From Saccharofermentans sp. (GTDB lineage: Bacteria; Bacillota; Clostridia; Saccharofermentanales; Saccharofermentanaceae), in assembly GCA_024684815.1 (NCBI GenBank), contig JAIKWL010000081.1, positions 1-63,145 on the forward strand: DNA of 63,145 nt. Reading direction: 5' to 3'. Shown here one piece after another: positions 54,985-63,145 of the stretch. How positions within the stretch are numbered: the stretch's first letter is position 1; every line of letters begins with the position of its first letter. Made by a program: the position numbers and the translations under genes. The notes under the pieces were generated by a model that was not told the origin of the DNA, made no database searches, and saw nothing but the letters and a program-made list of their open reading frames with translations.

Positions 54985-55980
54985 ATGAGTGATTTTGATG
55001 ATAATTGGCAGATCGTAGGTGCGATTCCGGGATACCAGACTCCGGATAATACGCCGCAGGAGCAGCCTGCAGTACAGGAAACTCCCGTTCCGCAGACAGA
55101 ACCCGCTGTTTCTCCGGTTCAAGTACAGCCTGTTGCTCAGCCTGTACAGCCCCAGCCTGTTGCTGCGCCTGTAACTATGGCTCAGCCTTTTGCTTCTGCC
55201 ATGCAGCAACCGCCTCAATATCAACCTTCATATCAGGTTCCTGGTCAGCCTAATTATCAGGTTCCGGCTCAGCCTAATTATCAGAACCCCGGTTATGCTC
55301 AGGTTCAGCCCGGAATGCCCATGTATGGCGGTTATGTTCAGCCGGCATATCAGAATGCTGCAGTCTTTGCTGCCGAAAGAGACAAGAACCTTAATGAATG
55401 CAACAGAATGATCAATCATTTCTCTCCTAAGGTTGATGTTTACCAGAAATATGAGAAGTGTATTTATGACATAAGCAGATATTCAAAGACGAGCGTTGCG
55501 CCTCTTGTATGGGGTATAATTCTCGGCTGTGTCGCATTGTTATGGGGTATTTACGCTTTTTCATCCAAATATAAAGATACGATCATTACAAATGCCGTTA
55601 TTGCCGGTATTTTCCTTCTTGCATGCGGCGGTCTGATCACTCTCTTTATATTGAAGAAAAAAGGCCATGCAAAAAAGAAGGAAGAATTATATACGACTTT
55701 AGGCGAGATCTCTAATGAGCTGAATCTTATATATAACGGTTACAGCAATTGCGTTTTGCCGCCTGAATTTACTGATCCGAGGATCCTTTTCAAGATACAG
55801 TCTCTTATCATATCCGGCAGATGCGTTACTATTAACAATGCTCTCAATGCTATGTTATCCGTATCTAATGTTTATATGAGACTTAACGATGCCAGGACCA
55901 AGTTCCAGGCTGAGACTGCGGATAGATTTGACGGAAAGCCGCTGTTCTTCAATGCTGTGAGATTTTTAAATCTCAGATAA
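54985..55980 (+). CDS. P/Q-rich membrane protein of unknown function
   Basis: 331 residues. The first 125 are low-complexity and rich in proline, glutamine, valine and tyrosine, including near-repeats such as QVPGQPNYQ and QVPAQPNYQNPGY. Two membrane helices lie at about 175-197 and 207-228. A soluble C-terminal region of about 100 residues follows, with helical character (for example EISNELNLIYNGYSNC). I recognise no domain. ATG 54985 is about nine bases after AAGGGAGAG; an in-frame TTG at 54979 is closer. It is flanked by a terminator upstream and the convergent kinase gene, so it is probably transcribed alone. Confidence 0.82.
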   Translation: MSDFDDNWQIVGAIPGYQTPDNTPQEQPAVQETPVPQTEPAVSPVQVQPVAQPVQPQPVAAPVTMAQPFASAMQQPPQYQPSYQVPGQPNYQVPAQPNYQNPGYAQVQPGMPMYGGYVQPAYQNAAVFAAERDKNLNECNRMINHFSPKVDVYQKYEKCIYDISRYSKTSVAPLVWGIILGCVALLWGIYAFSSKYKDTIITNAVIAGIFLLACGGLITLFILKKKGHAKKKEELYTTLGEISNELNLIYNGYSNCVLPPEFTDPRILFKIQSLIISGRCVTINNALNAMLSVSNVYMRLNDARTKFQAETADRFDGKPLFFNAVRFLNLR

Positions 55981-56002
55981 CAGACGGATAAAGCAAATTA
56001 AT

Positions 56003-56030
56003 TTAAAAGCACTGAAGATCAATTTGTGCT
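56003..56030 (-). terminator. Putative terminator of the two-component operon
   Basis: On the minus strand AGCAC pairs with GTGCT around a 13-base loop and is followed by TTTTAAATT. The kinase stop codon (56019-56021) lies inside the loop. The stem is only five base pairs, so the call is moderate. Confidence 0.45.
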
Positions 56031-57650
56031 GTCCTTATTCATCTTTGTAAGCTGAACTCTGTTGAAGGTTACCGGAATGAATATCTTAAAGCATGCGCCG
56101 CCTTCGGGTTTGTTCTCAGCAGTTATCTTTCCGTTGTGTTCCTCTGCTATGGCTTTTGCAAGCGCAAGACCGATTCCGTGCTTGCCGTCAGAGCCTTTCG
56201 AGAAACGCTCGAAAAGGTGATCCAATACTTCAGGGGCAATACCCGGACCGTCGTCAGAGATCTCGAAGATAACGTTAGAGCCTGTCTCATCACAATTGCA
56301 TCTGAAAGTTACGGCTGTTTTGCAGTATCTTAAACAGTTGGCGAAAATGTTTTCGAGACATCTTATGAGGTCGTTTTCGTTGGCATAGATATATGTGCTC
56401 GTAAGATGGATATCGTTGATTATTGATTTATCCTCATGAATGAAATTGCCTCTGACCTTATCTATTATAGTATCGCAGATCTTAGTTGCATCGATATTCT
56501 GTTTCTTGACTTCGAAATTGCCGCTTCGGCTCATGTCCATCTTGGATATGGAGAGAAGGTTTTCGACAAGGGAAGAGAGCCGTCCTGTCTCATCGATGAT
56601 TACATTTATAGCGTTGTTGCGGTCTTCATCACTTTCAAAGACTCCGTATTTTAAGCCTTCGGCATAACCCTGGATGGACATAAGAGGCGTTCTCAGCTCG
56701 TGAGAAGCGTTCTGGAAGAATGTCTTCTGATCGACATCCGACTCTTCCAGTTTAAAGGCCATCTGATTCATTATGTCTCCGAGTTCGGAGAGCTCCTTAC
56801 TTACGATATGGCCTCTTACAGGTCTGAAGTCACCTTTTGAGATGCGCTTTGCGAATTTAGCCAGTTTCTGAGTAGAGAAGATGAGCGGATATGTCATGAC
56901 CATACTTAGGATACCGGCGATAATAATCGCGATAAGAGCAGCCTGGATGAGAGCAAGAGTCTCGGCGGCCATAAAAGAGTAGTAGGGGCTTGAATTGATA
57001 AATACACAGAGATAGTAATCGTCAAGATCAACAGTCTCGGTTTTCTCAACAATAACAGTCTTGTTGTCAACGATCTGCTCCTCGTAAGTTTTCTTCATGT
57101 ATGTCGTAAGCATACATCTGTAATAGTATTTGTTTCCGTCAAGCTCAACAGTCTGCGTCCTGTTCAGGAATTCCTTTTTATATCCGCCTTCTTCAAATAC
57201 CTTGCTGAGCACTTTGTCGGCATTATTTACGTAAGACTGTGAATTCTGGGCATTAGGGTAGATAAGCAGGTACTTGTCAGGCTCTTTATCGGTGATGGTA
57301 TAAAGAGTGATCGTAGCCTGGTTGGAAAGGTCAGCGGAAGTAACTATGGAGTTATATAAGGATTCTCTGATGCTTTCAGGCGAATTGATATCTGACGCAT
57401 CAAGTGATTCACCAAGGATCGTGGCAAGGTTCTGGGTCGAGTTGAATGCATTATCGATACGCGAATTACATTCATTCGAGATGAATCTATCGACCATTGA
57501 CTGAATATAGATATTGAAAATAAAGACAATCAGAACTATTACTACGATCTCGACTGCATAAAAATGGAGTGAGATAGGAATTCTGATTGCCGATTTATTT
57601 CTTGAAGGTCTTTTCCTTTTTAACCGCGCCTGATCCGGTTTATCAGTCAT
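56019..57650 (-). CDS. Sensor histidine kinase
   Basis: 543 residues. The N-terminus is basic, with a first membrane helix at about 31-52, an extracytoplasmic sensor region of about 180 residues and a second helix at 233-256. HAMP (257-305), HisKA with the phospho-accepting His317 in NASHELRTP, and a HATPase with DDGPGIAPE and KHGIGLALAKAI complete it. It is a classic membrane sensor kinase. Its start overlaps the response regulator stop by one base (TAATG). The sensor region has no family I recognise, so the signal is unknown; an envelope signal is plausible given the neighbouring galE and LCP genes. Confidence 0.94.
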   Translation of the reverse strand: MTDKPDQARLKRKRPSRNKSAIRIPISLHFYAVEIVVIVLIVFIFNIYIQSMVDRFISNECNSRIDNAFNSTQNLATILGESLDASDINSPESIRESLYNSIVTSADLSNQATITLYTITDKEPDKYLLIYPNAQNSQSYVNNADKVLSKVFEEGGYKKEFLNRTQTVELDGNKYYYRCMLTTYMKKTYEEQIVDNKTVIVEKTETVDLDDYYLCVFINSSPYYSFMAAETLALIQAALIAIIIAGILSMVMTYPLIFSTQKLAKFAKRISKGDFRPVRGHIVSKELSELGDIMNQMAFKLEESDVDQKTFFQNASHELRTPLMSIQGYAEGLKYGVFESDEDRNNAINVIIDETGRLSSLVENLLSISKMDMSRSGNFEVKKQNIDATKICDTIIDKVRGNFIHEDKSIINDIHLTSTYIYANENDLIRCLENIFANCLRYCKTAVTFRCNCDETGSNVIFEISDDGPGIAPEVLDHLFERFSKGSDGKHGIGLALAKAIAEEHNGKITAENKPEGGACFKIFIPVTFNRVQLTKMNKDSTN

Positions 57651-58387
57651 TAATATTCAGCATCTCCGTCGTCGTCATCTGCTTCTTCGTCAGTCTTGTC
57701 CACAAGTCTGAAGCCGTAACCCCAGATGGTAGATATTTTAGCATCTGATTTGCTGATTTTCTTCCTTAATCTTTTAACGGTGTCATCTGCAACTCTTGTC
57801 TCGACCTGAGTCTCATAACCCCAGATCTTATCAAGGAGCTCTGCTCTTGATACAGCACGGTCTCTGTTGGAGATCAGATATGTAAGAAGCTGATATTCAT
57901 TCGGAGTAAGCGGCAGAGGCTTGCCCTGCATAGTAGTTTCTTTTGTCTTTCTGTTGATGATGATGTCGGCAAATTCATAAACTGCATCGTTTTCAGGCTT
58001 GTCTCCGGTCTTGCCGGTGATCTCTTCCTGTCTTTTTAAGATAGATTTAACTTTTGATACAAGCTTAACAGGGGAGAAGGGCTTGGTAAAATAATCATCA
58101 CTGCCCATATCAAGACCCTGGATGTAATCAGCATCGCTGTCTTTTGCCGTTAACATAATTATCGGTACATTAGATGTCTTTCTTATCTCTTTAAGGATAA
58201 AGAATCCGTCGTGTCCGGGCATCATGACATCAAGGATTATAAGATCAGCAGGAGAATGTGAGAACACTTCAAAAAGGCTGTCTCCTGTAGGAAATCCGGT
58301 AACATGGAATCCTTCTCTTTCAAGGAATGTCTTCAAAAGGTTTCTGATATTATCGTCGTCGTCTGCAATGTAAATTAATTTGTTCAT
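57650..58387 (-). CDS. OmpR-family response regulator
   Basis: 245 residues. The receiver domain has the acidic cluster ADDDDN at 8-13, phospho-acceptor Asp53 in LIILDVMMPG, MLTAKDSDADY and DYFTKPFSP. A winged-helix OmpR/PhoB DNA-binding domain forms the C-terminal half (LTPNEYQLLTYLI and DTVKRLRKKI). The chosen ATG (ending at 58387) has GGAG just upstream; the open frame extends further but without support. It is transcribed with the sensor kinase and divergently from galE. Confidence 0.94.
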   Translation of the reverse strand: MNKLIYIADDDDNIRNLLKTFLEREGFHVTGFPTGDSLFEVFSHSPADLIILDVMMPGHDGFFILKEIRKTSNVPIIMLTAKDSDADYIQGLDMGSDDYFTKPFSPVKLVSKVKSILKRQEEITGKTGDKPENDAVYEFADIIINRKTKETTMQGKPLPLTPNEYQLLTYLISNRDRAVSRAELLDKIWGYETQVETRVADDTVKRLRKKISKSDAKISTIWGYGFRLVDKTDEEADDDDGDAEY

Positions 58388-58451
58388 TAGATACTCCATA
58401 TTAGTTTTTGTGCGATATTTAATTATTTTATATGAAAAAAATGTCCAGTTC

Positions 58452-58492
58452 GTTTCAAAATGGTGCAAATATGCGGAATTAGTTTGAAAATG
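58452..58492. promoter_or_regulatory. Pair of direct repeats in the response regulator-galE divergent region
   Basis: GTTTCAAAATG (58452-58462) and GTTTGAAAATG (58482-58492) match at 10 of 11 bases and start 30 bases apart, about three helical turns. OmpR-family regulators bind direct repeats, so these are candidate sites for the adjacent regulator acting on itself, on galE, or on both. Confidence 0.35.
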
Positions 58493-58544
58493 TCATTGTT
58501 TGTGGTTAAATAACTTTGCGAGAATTATGCTTAAGGGAGATATT

Positions 58545-59567
58545 ATGTCTACAGTATTGGTAACAGGCGGCAGCGGTTATATAGGTTCTCATACTGTTAT
58601 TTCTTTATCTGAGAACGGATATGATGTTGTTATAGTTGATAATCTTTCCAACAGTAAGATGGAGGTCCTTAACCGTCTCGAAAAGATTACCGGTAAGAGA
58701 TTTAAGTTTTACAATATAGATTGCTGCGACACAGATGCTTTAAGAAAAGTATTTGAAGAGAACAAAATAGACAGCGTTATCCATTTTGCAGGACTTAAAG
58801 CAGTCGGTGAGTCTGTAAAGATCCCGCTTGATTATTATTCAAATAATATCGGCAGTCTTATATCCGTTTGCCGTCTTATGAGTGAATTCAATGTCAATAA
58901 TATCGTTTTCAGTTCTTCGGCAACTGTTTACGGATCAAGTGAAGATGTTCCGTTTACCGAGGAAAGCCCTTTAGGTGTCTGCACTAATCCTTACGGTTGG
59001 ACCAAATGGATGATCGAACAGATCTTGAGAGATTATGCAAAGGCCGATCCTTCAAAAAAGGTTTGTCTTTTAAGATATTTCAATCCCGTAGGTGCACACG
59101 AGAGCGGTCTTCTTGGAGAGGATCCCAGAGGAATCCCTAATAATCTTTTCCCTTATATTTCCAAAGTCGCCGGCGGCACATTGGATTGTCTTACTGTGTT
59201 TGGTGACGATTATGACACGCCTGACGGCACTTGTCTTCGTGATTATATACATGTTGTCGACCTTGCCCAAGGTCATGTAAAAGCGTTAAAATTTCTGGAT
59301 AAGACTGAAGATTCTGTAAGTGTCTTTAATCTCGGCACAGGTAAGGGTACTTCTGTTCTTGAAGCACTTAATGCATTTGAGAAAGCCTGCGGTCATGAGA
59401 TCAAGCATGTTATAGGTCCAAGAAGAAGCGGTGATATCGCCGTTTGTTATGCTTCAACGGCTAAAGCCGAGGAAGTTCTCGGGTTTAAGGCCCAATACGG
59501 CATAGATGAGATGTGCTCATCCTGCTGGAAGTGGCAGACGATGAATCCGGAAGGTCTTAAAGACTGA
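58545..59567 (+). CDS. galE: UDP-glucose 4-epimerase
   Basis: 340-residue extended SDR that interconverts UDP-glucose and UDP-galactose, or the N-acetyl forms. The NAD loop VTGGSGYIGSHT, FSSSATVYG and the catalytic tyrosine/lysine NPYGWTKWMIE are as expected, followed by RYFNPVGAHESG and RDYIHVVDLA. ATG 58545 follows AAGGGAGA; the frame is open further upstream without a ribosome binding site. It lies 21 bases before the LCP gene, fitting supply of activated sugar for wall glycopolymers. Confidence 0.96.
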   Translation: MSTVLVTGGSGYIGSHTVISLSENGYDVVIVDNLSNSKMEVLNRLEKITGKRFKFYNIDCCDTDALRKVFEENKIDSVIHFAGLKAVGESVKIPLDYYSNNIGSLISVCRLMSEFNVNNIVFSSSATVYGSSEDVPFTEESPLGVCTNPYGWTKWMIEQILRDYAKADPSKKVCLLRYFNPVGAHESGLLGEDPRGIPNNLFPYISKVAGGTLDCLTVFGDDYDTPDGTCLRDYIHVVDLAQGHVKALKFLDKTEDSVSVFNLGTGKGTSVLEALNAFEKACGHEIKHVIGPRRSGDIAVCYASTAKAEEVLGFKAQYGIDEMCSSCWKWQTMNPEGLKD

Positions 59568-59588
59568 TATTGATAAAGGCAGGATTAT

Positions 59589-60911
59589 ATGAACAGCAGT
59601 GATAACAGAAACAGAAGGCTGGCAGTTCGGAATTCCGATGTTCCTAAACAGCAGGATTCTGAATTTACAGACACTTCATCATCTATCAGTAAGCATAATG
59701 ATGTCGATGATCTTATTTCAGATCTCGACAATGAGGCTTATCAGTATGGCTTTACCAAGAAGCCTAAGAGATCATCTTCTAAATCTGATATGCCTTCATC
59801 TTTCAGCAGGATTAAGCTCCGTGTGATATTAAGTGTCGTAGCAGGATTCCTGGGTGTTGTTATCGGAGTTATCTGCTTCGGATTCTGGTATAAAGATTAT
59901 CTTCTTAATCAGATCACATATGAAACTACTGAACGTAATGCCGTAATTACCATCATTAACGAGGAGGGTAATACGGTTCCTCTCCAGGAAGTAATCGAGA
60001 CCACAAAGTATGAGATTATCCAGGACGAACCTATCAAGAACTTCCTGCTTATCGGAATCGACAGCAGAGCCAACAGTTATAACTCATCCGGTACCGGTGA
60101 CCGCTCGGACGTTATCTGTGTAATGTCCGTGGATATGAACAAGGGAACGATCAAACTCCTTTCGATCCAGAGAGACTCATATGCATATTTCCCGGGTTAT
60201 TCAACTCCTCACAAGATAAATGCCGCAATGGCATATGGCGGTCCCGACCTTTTACAGGCAACAGTAGAGAGCTGTCTCAGAATAAAGATCGACGGATATG
60301 CTTATGTTAACTTCAGCCATATGGCTCAGATCATTGATGCTGTCGGCGGTGTATATGTCAACATGACTGCAGGCGAGAGAAATGTGGCCAACGACTATAT
60401 CAAGAGAATGAATTCAAATGCAGCACTTATCCAGAGTACCGGCAGCGGCACATGGCTTAACGGTATCCAGGCAGTCGGTTATGCCAGAGTCAGATATGTC
60501 GGAAATGGTGACTATGAGAGAATGGAGCGCCAGATCGAAGTATTGAGAAGCGTTATGAGCCAGTATATGAAGCTTTCCGCTACCGGAAAACTTGCTGCCA
60601 TGGATGATGTCTTATCTGCTGTTGTAACTAATATCGACAAATCTGATATCGAAAGACTCGGTCTTGAGTTCCTGCCTTCTTTGCAGAATGCCGAGATGCA
60701 GTATATCCAGCTTCCTATCGAAGGATGTTACAACGCCGGAATGTACGGTGATGAATGGAGTGTCAGGATCAACTGGAATGCCATCGTCCCGTATGTACAG
60801 GAATATTTCTATGGTACAACAACCGAATTCGATGAGGTAAAAGTACCTAATCATGTTCCTTCTCTGGAGAATTGTGATACTGATATTCCGCTCGAAAATC
60901 TCATTCACTGA
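59589..60911 (+). CDS. LytR-CpsA-Psr (LCP) family wall-glycopolymer ligase
   Basis: 440 residues. A cytosolic N-terminus of about 75 residues is followed by one membrane helix (about 77-100) and an extracellular LCP domain (about 150-370). LCP signatures are FLLIGIDSRAN, RSDVICVMSVD, LLSIQRDSYAYFPG, HKINAAMAYGG and YARVRY with the downstream DYERMERQ. These enzymes attach polyprenyl-linked polymers such as teichoic acids or capsule to peptidoglycan. The ATG follows AAAGGCAGG. It probably shares a transcript with galE. Confidence 0.94.
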   Translation: MNSSDNRNRRLAVRNSDVPKQQDSEFTDTSSSISKHNDVDDLISDLDNEAYQYGFTKKPKRSSSKSDMPSSFSRIKLRVILSVVAGFLGVVIGVICFGFWYKDYLLNQITYETTERNAVITIINEEGNTVPLQEVIETTKYEIIQDEPIKNFLLIGIDSRANSYNSSGTGDRSDVICVMSVDMNKGTIKLLSIQRDSYAYFPGYSTPHKINAAMAYGGPDLLQATVESCLRIKIDGYAYVNFSHMAQIIDAVGGVYVNMTAGERNVANDYIKRMNSNAALIQSTGSGTWLNGIQAVGYARVRYVGNGDYERMERQIEVLRSVMSQYMKLSATGKLAAMDDVLSAVVTNIDKSDIERLGLEFLPSLQNAEMQYIQLPIEGCYNAGMYGDEWSVRINWNAIVPYVQEYFYGTTTEFDEVKVPNHVPSLENCDTDIPLENLIH

Positions 60912-60938
60912 CGTTTTTGACTTTTTTTGATTTTCGTA

Positions 60939-60967
60939 TTGACAGCATAAAAAAATAGAATTATATT
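60939..60967 (+). promoter_or_regulatory. SigA-type promoter of groESL
   Basis: TTGACA (60939-60944) and TATATT (60962-60967) are separated by 17 bases, close to the ideal housekeeping promoter. The expected transcription start, near 60975, abuts the CIRCE element. Confidence 0.85.
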
Positions 60968-60976
60968 TTGTTGTGG

Positions 60977-61003
60977 TTAGCACTTAAGGCAATAGAGTGC
61001 TAA
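60977..61003. promoter_or_regulatory. CIRCE operator (HrcA binding site)
   Basis: TTAGCACTT, nine bases, GAGTGCTAA: one mismatch from the CIRCE consensus. The symmetry extends outward to a perfect 12-bp inverted repeat (60973-60984 with 60996-61007). HrcA binding here represses groESL until heat or misfolded protein titrates GroEL. Confidence 0.95.
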
Positions 61004-61035
61004 CCACAATTTCATTGTATTGGAGGTCTTTTTTT

Positions 61036-61323
61036 ATGACAATTAAGCCCTTAGCAGATAAGGTAGTAGTAAAGAAACTTCAGGCAGAAGAGACCACAAA
61101 GAGCGGTATCATTCTGTCCTCAGGCGCTCAGCAGAAGCCGCAGATAGCTGAGATCATCGCTGTCGGTCCCGGCGGAGTAGTTGACGGCAATGAGATCAAG
61201 ATGGAAGTAACGGTAGGCCAGAAGGTCATTATCCGTGATTATGCAGGCACTAATGTAAAACTCGATGGTGAGGAATACATCATCGTCCGTCAGGATGACA
61301 TCGCTGCAATTGTTGAAGATTAA
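61036..61323 (+). CDS. groES: Co-chaperonin GroES
   Basis: 95-residue GroES (Hsp10), the heptameric lid of the GroEL folding chamber. The N-terminus IKPLADKVVVKKL, the mobile loop around EETTKSGIILSS and the C-terminal KLDGEEYIIVRQDDIAAIVED-like strand region are standard (quoted in part). ATG 61036 lies nine bases after GGAGG; the frame upstream runs through the CIRCE element and is not coding. It is followed by groEL after 24 bases. Confidence 0.97.
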   Translation: MTIKPLADKVVVKKLQAEETTKSGIILSSGAQQKPQIAEIIAVGPGGVVDGNEIKMEVTVGQKVIIRDYAGTNVKLDGEEYIIVRQDDIAAIVED

Positions 61324-61326
61324 TAA

Positions 61327-62961
<1,635 letters not shown>

Positions 62962-62987
62962 TCCGGCAAACAATAATTTGAATTCAA

Positions 62988-63002
62988 GGGGCTGTCTCAA
63001 AA
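62988..63002. mobile_element. Possible terminal repeat of an insertion sequence or MITE
   Basis: GGGGCTGTCTCAAAA starts 26 bases after groEL, immediately after the palindrome TTGAATTCAA. GGGGCTGT/GAGACAGCCCC-type ends are known from insertion-sequence families in Firmicutes, from general knowledge. The opposite end would lie beyond the window, so this cannot be confirmed here. No transposase frame is visible in the remaining 140 bases. Confidence 0.3.
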
Positions 63003-63041
63003 CCAATGAGCAATGTCATTAAGTTAAGACATCCTTTTCAA

Positions 63042-63080
63042 AGATCCTCATACCTCAAAGGTATGGGGGTCTTTTTTTTT
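63042..63080 (+). terminator. Strong Rho-independent terminator downstream of groEL
   Basis: A 13-bp stem (63042-63054 with 63060-63072, including two G-U pairs) with a 5-base loop is followed by nine T. It probably ends the groESL transcript, unless the mobile-element interpretation of this region is right and it belongs to that element. Confidence 0.85.
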
Positions 63081-63108
63081 GAGTGATTTTTGCAGTTAGG
63101 GGTTGACA

Positions 63109-63126
63109 CGCACACTCAAGTGTGCG
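63109..63126. repeat. Perfect short inverted repeat at the window edge
   Basis: CGCACACT and AGTGTGCG are separated by two bases (CA). A TTGACA hexamer lies just upstream (63103-63108). It may be an operator or part of the possible mobile element; the window ends 19 bases later. Confidence 0.4.
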
Positions 63127-63145
63127 GCCTCTTTGAATCCTTATA

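Noticed and set aside
60997-61035. Upstream extension of groES through the CIRCE element
   Set aside because: The frame is open by chance; the GGAGG and the family N-terminus place the start at 61036.

Overview
The window is a gene-dense piece of chromosome with moderate-to-low GC by eye, short intergenic gaps, AGGAGG-type ribosome binding sites and many ATGA or TAATG stop/start overlaps. It most likely comes from an anaerobic, Gram-positive Clostridia member (Bacillota), probably from a gut or rumen type habitat. The evidence is a CIRCE operator in front of groESL, W/Y/G-rich cell-wall-binding repeat proteins, the dprA-topA-trmFO order, polA next to coaE, and a giant fused 2-hydroxyacyl-CoA dehydratase activase of the kind found in anaerobic Clostridia. 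I do not name a genus. I found no tRNA, rRNA, CRISPR array, prophage or complete insertion sequence. No intergenic stretch exceeds 300 bases; the longest is about 248 bases before the comM-like gene.

Layout. 1-2.9 kb: end of an upstream gene and its terminator, then an Lrp-type regulator, a class I/II aminotransferase and peptide chain release factor 2. 3.0-14.3 kb: five consecutive secreted proteins with cell-wall-binding repeats. One carries a possible transglutaminase-like domain, one is almost only repeats (41 by my count), one has an EF-hand and leucine-rich repeats, and two are tandem BspA-type LRR paralogues. 14.3-23 kb: PHP histidinol-phosphatase (minus strand), M18 aminopeptidase, cardiolipin synthase, an MtaD/SsnA-type amidohydrolase and an asymmetric heterodimeric ABC exporter. 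23-29.7 kb: murD, leuA, uppP, a family 2 glycosyltransferase and a lipid-linked oligosaccharide flippase, mostly cell-envelope building. 29.8-39.9 kb: an unknown protein, the activase fusion, polA, coaE and three small membrane or envelope proteins.

40-50 kb: ychF (minus strand), then comM/yifB, dprA, topA and trmFO. These run through overlaps into a three-gene cassette: a multi-pass membrane protein, a membrane-anchored PP2C phosphatase and a short protein that looks like a degenerate PP2C. 50-55 kb: tgt and queA (queuosine synthesis, minus strand), an SDR epimerase and a TrpB2-type tryptophan synthase beta chain. 55-61 kb: a P/Q-rich membrane protein, a two-component system (minus strand), galE and an LCP-family ligase. 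61-63 kb: groES-groEL under a textbook promoter plus CIRCE, then a strong terminator and what may be the edge of a mobile element.

The main themes are the cell envelope (precursor synthesis and recycling, glycosyl transfer and flipping, LCP attachment, surface repeat proteins) and information processing. The parts most likely to hold something undescribed are the surface-protein cluster at 3-14 kb and the membrane protein/PP2C/pseudo-PP2C cassette at 47.6-50.0 kb.
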